Shown here: piece after piece, positions 58,767 through 64,000 of the stretch
Layout: every line of letters begins with the position of its first letter
Position numbering within the stretch: the stretch's first letter is position 1
NCBI RefSeq assembly: GCF_000315625.1
Contig: NW_005434663.1
Coordinates: 153,337-217,336 of the forward strand
From: Guillardia theta CCMP2712
Lineage: Eukaryota; Cryptophyceae; Pyrenomonadales; Geminigeraceae
Direction of reading: 5' to 3'
Length of the DNA stretch: 64,000 bases
Translations under genes and position numbers: made by a program
The notes under the pieces: generated by a model
What the model saw: only the letters and a program-made list of their open reading frames with translations
Databases searched by the model: none
What the model was told of the DNA's origin: nothing

Positions 58767-61700
58767 CTACCATGACGGGGGCCCGTCATGTCCCATGTAG
58801 GGCGGCACGAAGCCCTTGTGAGCGAGGGCGAGGGCGAAGGCCGTCTTGAAGAAGGCGGAGCTGAACTGGCCGATGAGAGCGTCGCAGCTCGACAGCAGCA
58901 GGAGGTCCACCAACGCGCTCTCAGCCACCAGCCGCCGGTCGATGCGTCCGATCCTGGTCATGAGCGTCTGAGTCCACCCGGTGTTGAGGAACTCGCGAGG
59001 AAGCGCGTCGAGGACCATCCAGTGCAGGTCCGGCATGCGATCCCGCAGCTCGTGCATCATCCATGGGCTGTCGGTCGCCAGGTAGACGGAGCGGAGGCCG
59101 TAGCGATCCGTCATGGCGCGGATGGAAGGGAGGAGCTCGCTTGCCTGCACGCACTTCCTCGCATGAGCCTCGTTGCAAGCTTCTCCGTGTCTCACGTGCA
59201 CCCCCAGAGCAGGAGAGCGGAACCTCACACTCCTCCTGGCCGCCTGCAGCAGCATCTCCAGCTCCATGCTCGGCCGCATGACCAGCTGAAGCGCCAGGGC
59301 CATCCACCACCAGGCCCCTCGATCCTTGAACTGCTCGGGAGTCGAGGACAGCGCGACCGTCCACCGTCTCCTCCCCCTCCCCTTGACGTTCATCGACGGC
59401 AGCCCCTCCAGCCCGAACCTCCTCCTCGTCTTCACCCAGAACGCTCTCACCTCCTCCTCGCTCAGCGCCGTCTGCCAGACAGCAGCCAACGCGACAAAGC
59501 CTGGGCCCTGACTTGCAGCTCCGAGCAGAGAAACTTGAGACAAGGCCATCGAGACCTTGACGACCCCCACGAGCTCCCCGTTGACAAAGAAGCTGCTGCT
59601 CGACTGCGACCCGTCGACCCTCCCCACCACCATCACCAGCTGCCATCCCACCACTGAGATGTTGTAGCCGCAGGGAAGAAACTTCTCCTCGCCGCTCTCG
59701 TCCACCACCAGCATCCCCAGCTGCCTCGACCCTCTCTCCACCGCAACAGGAGCCCCACCCTGCAGCGTGAACCACAGGCTCCGTGCTGGACTATCCGCTG
59801 CTCGCCACTCCAACCAGGCAGCGAGAGTGTAGCTATGCAGGAGAGGGAAGCCGATCCTGTCGTGAACGAGCAGCTCCAGGTGACCGCGATGGAGGTCGAG
59901 GACGCGGATGGCACCGAGAGGGTGAGTGATGAACCTGAAGCACCTCAGTCGAGTCACGACCAGACGAGCGATGTCTACCTGGTAGCTCCCCTCCTCCTCA
60001 GCGAGAGCCGGCTCTCAGTGCCCTGATTCACAAGCTCGTTGGCGAACTGCACGGAAGCATCGAAGAGCATGTCCGGCTGAGGAGGCCGCCCATCATGCAC
60101 CTCAACCCCCTCAGAGCTGGACGAGTCCTGAGCTGCGTTATGCTCGTCCCCCTGGCACGCCTCCTCCCCTTCTGGCCTCCGAACCCTCCGAGGCAGGTCC
60201 ACCTCCTGCCAGTTCCATCAATCTCCGCCGATACAGCCACAAGGGCAAACCTGCCCGTCGTCGATCCAACCGCAAGAGGGCGTCGTTGCTTTGACGGGAC
60301 AAGAGGAGATTGGCTCGAAGTAGCAGGACAAGTCGCCAGTCGGGCACTTCTCGTGCTAAGAAGCATCAAGTCAAATGGAAAGGAGGGGGAGGAGGTTTGT
60401 TCTACGTACTTGAATCGCCGACCAGTTTGTTCCCACAACCAGAGGTCTTCCTGCCTGCAAAGATCGGCCCAACGCGATGGCGAGCGATCGTAAGTTGACG
60501 CCGAAGGCTGAAGAGACGGTCAGGTTGGCATGCGAGTCTTGAGAGTCACCTGACACTGAGTCTGCATGAAATGCTTGCGCTCCTCGCAGCGGGTCGTCGC
60601 ATCGGCTCGCCTCAGCCGGGAATTGATTCTCCCTCACGGCCCCGGCAAACTTGTCCCACCCCTCACGGAAGTGCTGAGCTTGTACGCATGCCCAGACCGT
60701 AAGGACAGGATCAGCGGGCGGGAGGTAAGCTGCTGAGTCATGCAGGTCGTGGTCGCACAGCTCTCCGAACCAATCGGCCTCGCACACACACGCCCCGTCA
60801 CGGCAGATCCCGCGGTCGCATGGAGGGCAGGTTGACTTGGTTGATTCTGCCGCAGGGTTGACACAAGGAAACAAATCGATTCCGGTGACGTTTGAACTGT
60901 ACCTGCCTCATCGTCAGCCTCTCCTCTCGCAGCCTCCTGCTCACTCTCTCTCGTTGTCCTTCTTGAAGGTCACCGACGCTCCCGGCTGGTACGCCACGTC
61001 CCGCACGTCCAACACCGTGAGCGTCAGCTTGTACTCCCCGTCTGGCAGGCCGTTGGGGTACGGCACCAGACCGTCCACATACGCCAGGTGCACCATGTAC
61101 AGCGTCGCTTCTAGTGGAGCAGGAAGTGCAGGCCCCTCCACCGTCTGCCGCACCTTCCACTCGCGCATGGGCCCCAGCCGCTCTTTCTCCTCCCCTTGCT
61201 CGCGCACCTCGACCTTCCAGAAGGGCCCGACGCCGCGATGGAAGGACATGCCGTCGGGGGGGAACAAGATGGAGATGGTGGGGTGGAAGAGGCGGTGTAA
61301 GGTGAGGGTGACACTCACCTGCTCCCTCGGCGCATCTTGGGATGCTCGAGCCAGCTCGAAGTACCAGGTCGTACTCCCTCTCGATCCTATGAGGATCGAA
61401 AACTCAAAGTTCTCCGTCTTCCAATCGGCCATGTCTGTCGTCTGAACAAGGCTGCCGCTCCTCACCACCATCATCGATGCCCATGGCTGATTCTCACAGT
61501 TGATGGTGAAGAGAAGAACGACCCCCTCGAGCTCGTCGTCATGGAGCTCATGCGGATTCTGCTGGGGATACACGAGGGAAAAGCATTGCTGGCAGGAGCA
61601 CAAGGCGTGCCCGTACAGGAGAAACACAAACACAACCAGCTGAAGCTTTCCTCCGAGGTCCTCCTTACGCGCACAACACTTCCGACGGGAGGGGAACCGG

Positions 61701-61867
61701 ATACAAGGGGAGGGCGAGGAACGTGAGGCCGATGTCGACAGAGAGTATGAAGTGGATGCTGTGGATCGGGTATCACATGAAGACGAGTTGTAGGAAGAGG
61801 AGAAGGAGGAGGAAGAGGAGGAAGAGAAGGAAGAGGAAGTGGAAGAGAAGGAGAACGGTTCCACCAT
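58767..61867 (-). CDS. Type II membrane glycosyltransferase (fucosyltransferase-like) with EGF-like and inserted LamG-like domains
   Basis: A Golgi-type enzyme. Ser-rich cytosolic N-terminus, anchor LQLVVFVFLLYGHALCSC, then a beta-rich region (HPTISILFPPDG; YKLTLTVLDVRDV). An EGF-like module follows (CPPCDRGICRDGACVCE with WFGELC), and then the first glycosyltransferase part: FGVNLRSLAIALGRSLQ, GRPLVVGTNWSAI and DLSCYFEPISSC. After an acidic linker there is a LamG/ConA-like stretch (LLHSYTLAAWLEWR, SSFFVNGELVGVV, LSQVSLLGAAS). Then the donor-binding half: LGVHVRHGEACNEA, LRSVYLATDSPWMM and LLLSSCDALIGQFSSAFFK, ending GHDGPPSW-stop. The HVRHG and late SSxFxK features fit GT23/O-fucosyltransferase-type folds. 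All exon joins are in phase. Acceptor sugar unknown. Confidence 0.78.
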
Positions 61868-62286
61868 TAAACCATGGTCGCAACAGCTCTGGGGCGGGTC
61901 GGATGCAAGGGATGGAACAGAGGAAGGGGTGGGGTGGACCTGGGGACCTGTACGGGTGGGGTGGGGTAGGAAGATGAGTGAAAACTAGATCATGAAAGGG
62001 CATGGCGATGCTGAGAGCGAGGAAAGGGGAGAGAGGGAGAGAGGGAGAGAGGAAGGAGAGAGAGGGAGAGAGGGAGAGAGGGAGAGAGGGAGAGAGGGAG
62101 AGAGGAAGGGGAGAGACAGACAGAGACAGACAGAGACATAGGGAGACAGAGACAGAGAGAGAGAGACAGAAGGTGGGACAGGGAAACACGCTTTTCTCAA
62201 AGGAACAAATCCTGACATTCTCTGATGTTGTAACTCTCTTCTTTTCAGCCTGTCGTATGTTCTGAGGGTCGCATACAAATTGGATC
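61868..62286. other. Divergent spacer with purine microsatellite
   Basis: Presumed promoter region between the glycosyltransferase and the small membrane protein. It holds the GAGAGG/GACA repeat at 62020-62175. No gene. Confidence 0.5.
62020..62175. repeat. GGGAGA / GACA microsatellite
   Basis: GAGAGGGA octamers grade into GACAGACAGA units. Confidence 0.9.
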
Positions 62287-62988
62287 ATGCAGCTTGATAG
62301 CAGATCTCAGCGACTGTTTCTCCGAGCTGGCTTCCTCTTCTTTGCGTCTTTCCTGGCACTTGTTGTTATGACGCACATGTCTGCTAAACCCACTGAGTTG
62401 ACCTACTGGGAGGATCAGACGGGGTGAGGGGCGACGCTTTCTTAACTTGCCCTCTCTTCTTACATCGACTGCAGGCTCCCAAGTCGACAACAGAGATGGT
62501 TTCAGTGGCAGGCAATGCAGGATGCTGGTCCTCCGATCGGGGAGCATGGGATGTGGTGGGACGGGGTGGATAGAATGCACATGTTTGAAGGGGATCTCCC
62601 GGTACTTGACCCTGAAGACCCTCACTACGGTGAGACTTCGCCCATCCCAAGGTCTTGCTTGCGTCACGTTCGTCATGCACATACTGAGAAAGAAGCAGGT
62701 TCGCTCGAAGGCGTGCGGCAATGGTGTACAGGAAGAGGATGGTGTGATGCGACGTCGCAGTCAAACTTTTCGTTGGATGTCATCTCCCTTCAGCGTGTGA
62801 GATTAATTGCCACTCTTGTAAAGAACATCGATGTATCCTTGGAGAATCCCCATGGCTTTGTCCAGCAGTCTCTTCCTCTCTATCCTGTACTGCGGCTACA
62901 AGTCAAGAGTCAACCCTGCAGCCTCGCATGTCTCACATGGACTGCTGAAACTTTTCTCGGGTCGAGGGAGGAAGGATCTCTCGTGTAG
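62287..62988 (+). CDS. Small type II membrane protein, unknown function
   Basis: First exon MQLDSRSQRLFLRAG then anchor FLFFASFLALVVMTHMS, ending TYWEDQTG at a GTGAGG donor. After a short intron the second exon continues LPSRQQRWFQWQAMQDAG, MWWDGVDRMHMFEGDLPVL, SCLRHVRHAHTEKEAGS and QWCTGRGWCDATSQSNFS, and runs to a TAG at 62988. The outside part is Trp- and His-rich with two pairs of cysteines and an N-glycosylation-like NFS. Its last 80 bases overlap, on the other strand, the final exon of the SET gene, so the real C-terminus may be spliced differently. No family recognised. Confidence 0.55.
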
Positions 62989-64000
62989 TCCGTCACCAGG
63001 CTGAGATCTTCCTCGAGGGTCGTCGACATGACCCTGGTCGCCTCCTCGTCATCCACCATCTCCATCAGAGCATGTGCCTCACCTTCGCTGCTCTGTCACA
63101 TAGTCCAGCAGTTTCTGAGACTCAAACTTCACTCTCGTAGTGACTTGAATCGCACTTCACCTGAGCTTTCTCAACTTCCGCGTTGCCGTCAACTCCATCC
63201 TCCGGCATTTCGATGGTGAGGGGAAAGGACATGAGGGCCTGGAAATAAAGTTGGCTACGCCTGTCACAAACAAGCCCCCTTTACCGAGTTCAGTCGCGGA
63301 TCAGACGACAGGATCTAACAAGCATGGTGAGCATCCAATGGGAGGGTGAGAAAGAGCGAGAAAGGTTACCTGCTCTCCGTCGGGCTGATCAAGTCCCAGG
63401 GCTTGCTCCAGAAGAGGCGCCATCAGTTCATCTGCCTGAGGAGAGCTGAATCTAAGTACAAAGCATGCGAATGACCTTCAGTGAGTCAGGAAACTCGATG
63501 TTGTCATTGTAGTTGCCGCCCTGAGGAACAAACCTTTGAAAGCTTGAGCATGCAACAACGTCGCAATATTGTCGTAAGTTACCCGTATAACGCTTGGTAG
63601 ATCCGATTGCACATTTCAGCTCGGTAGGAAATCAAAACCTCTCTTCCTTCCTGTGACGTATCCTCAGACAGTGCGTGTTGAAACAAGCACAACGTACAGG
63701 GATATCTGTTAGCGCATGGAGCACGAAGTAATTGTTTGCTCGATCACAAAAGAAGTCGGCGTTGGGATCACCTGCGATATGTTATCTTTCAAACCGGGGC
63801 AGAGACGGAACAAGCTTGTACACCATGATTGGTCATGTCCAAGAAAGGTACAAAAGCAAACTCGTCATCCTTGTACAGAAAGTGAATGTGCCGTTGGAAA
63901 TAGCAGTCACAAAGAAACCTCCTCATCAGTGCTTGTAGCATTCTGCTGCAGAAAGTTACAGACTTCAGAAAAAGATTAATAAGAGTAAACACCTTTTTAC
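62910..64000 (-). CDS. SET-domain lysine methyltransferase (RuBisCO LSMT/SETD-like), partial
   Basis: C-terminal part of a SET protein running off the right edge. SET signatures: DDEFAFVPFLDMTNHG joined to DPNADFFCDRANNYFV, then LHALTD, EGREVLISYRAE with MCNRIYQALYG and FVPQGGNYNDNIEF. These match the NHS-PNA, GEEVxISY-x-N and YGF motifs of the LSMT/SETD3/SETD6 group. The substrate-binding helical domain follows (ADELMAPLLEQALGLDQ, MSFPLTIEMPEDG) and the typical end MSTTLEEDLSLVTDY with VHVRHARLQG-stop. All exons join in phase through short introns. The N-terminal half of the gene is outside the window. Confidence 0.85.

Noticed and set aside
58788-59775. Long frames on both strands overlapping the glycosyltransferase
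   Set aside because: Only the 58767-59957 minus frame contains family motifs (HVRHGEACNEA); the others are shadows.

Overview
This is a nuclear window from a eukaryotic alga, most likely a cryptophyte such as Guillardia theta. The organism call is inference from three things visible here. (1) Nearly every gene is broken by very short GT-AG introns, many only 40-75 nt, and the reading frames join cleanly across them. (2) At least two proteins begin with a hydrophobic signal peptide followed at once by a phenylalanine-led segment, which is the bipartite plastid-targeting signature of algae with red-type secondary plastids. (3) The gene set mixes plant/algal markers (topoisomerase VI B, plastid-type desaturase, RuBisCO-methyltransferase-like SET protein) with signalling families common in protists (PAS-PDE, EF-hand 6TM channel, TM-LRR). 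Coding DNA is about 50-55% GC. Spacers and introns are packed with CCT, GGAGCA, CAT and GAGAGG microsatellites. All exon-intron models were worked out by eye from phase and splice consensus, so individual borders are approximate.

Layout. 0-7 kb: a SAM methyltransferase (+), an ankyrin protein (-) and a PAS-cyclic nucleotide phosphodiesterase (-). 8-16 kb: a DNA-repair pair on the + strand, an AlkB-type dioxygenase with an N-terminal zinc-finger-like motif followed by the FAN1 nuclease, converging on a Trp-repeat coiled-coil protein (-). 16-19.3 kb: a secreted protein that may splice into a PP2C phosphatase. 20.5-25.2 kb: a voltage-gated 6TM cation channel with EF-hands (-), which contains a 100-N assembly gap and an apparent 1-nt frameshift. 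26-27.1 kb: a 1.1-kb terminal-inverted-repeat element with a TA target duplication. 27.4-34 kb: NC2-alpha (+) converging on a large SHPRH-like SNF2/RING ubiquitin ligase (-).

34-40.8 kb: two lineage-specific single-pass membrane proteins lie between two extremely GC-rich, palindrome-rich islands, each next to a C-rich ACCCC block. 40.9-49.2 kb: plastid desaturase (+), prolyl iminopeptidase (-), topoisomerase VI subunit B (+) and a degenerate ATP-synthase-alpha-like protein (-). 50-58.7 kb: a nucleolar Fyv7-like protein (-), an RCC1-repeat protein (+) and a polytopic membrane protein with C-terminal LRRs (+). 58.8-64 kb: a type II membrane glycosyltransferase interrupted by a LamG-like domain (-), a small type II membrane protein (+) and a SET-domain methyltransferase running off the right edge (-).

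The genes do not form an operon-like system. Genome-maintenance functions are, however, over-represented (AlkB, FAN1, SHPRH-like, TOP6B). Several convergent neighbours are separated by only 12-53 bp, so 3' ends are tightly packed or overlapping. The most distinctive items are the TIR element, the P-loop-less ATP-synthase-alpha paralogue with a plastid-type leader, the zinc-finger/AlkB protein next to a FAN1 with no visible UBZ finger, the channel with a calcium-type TFDDW pore, and the LamG-interrupted glycosyltransferase.
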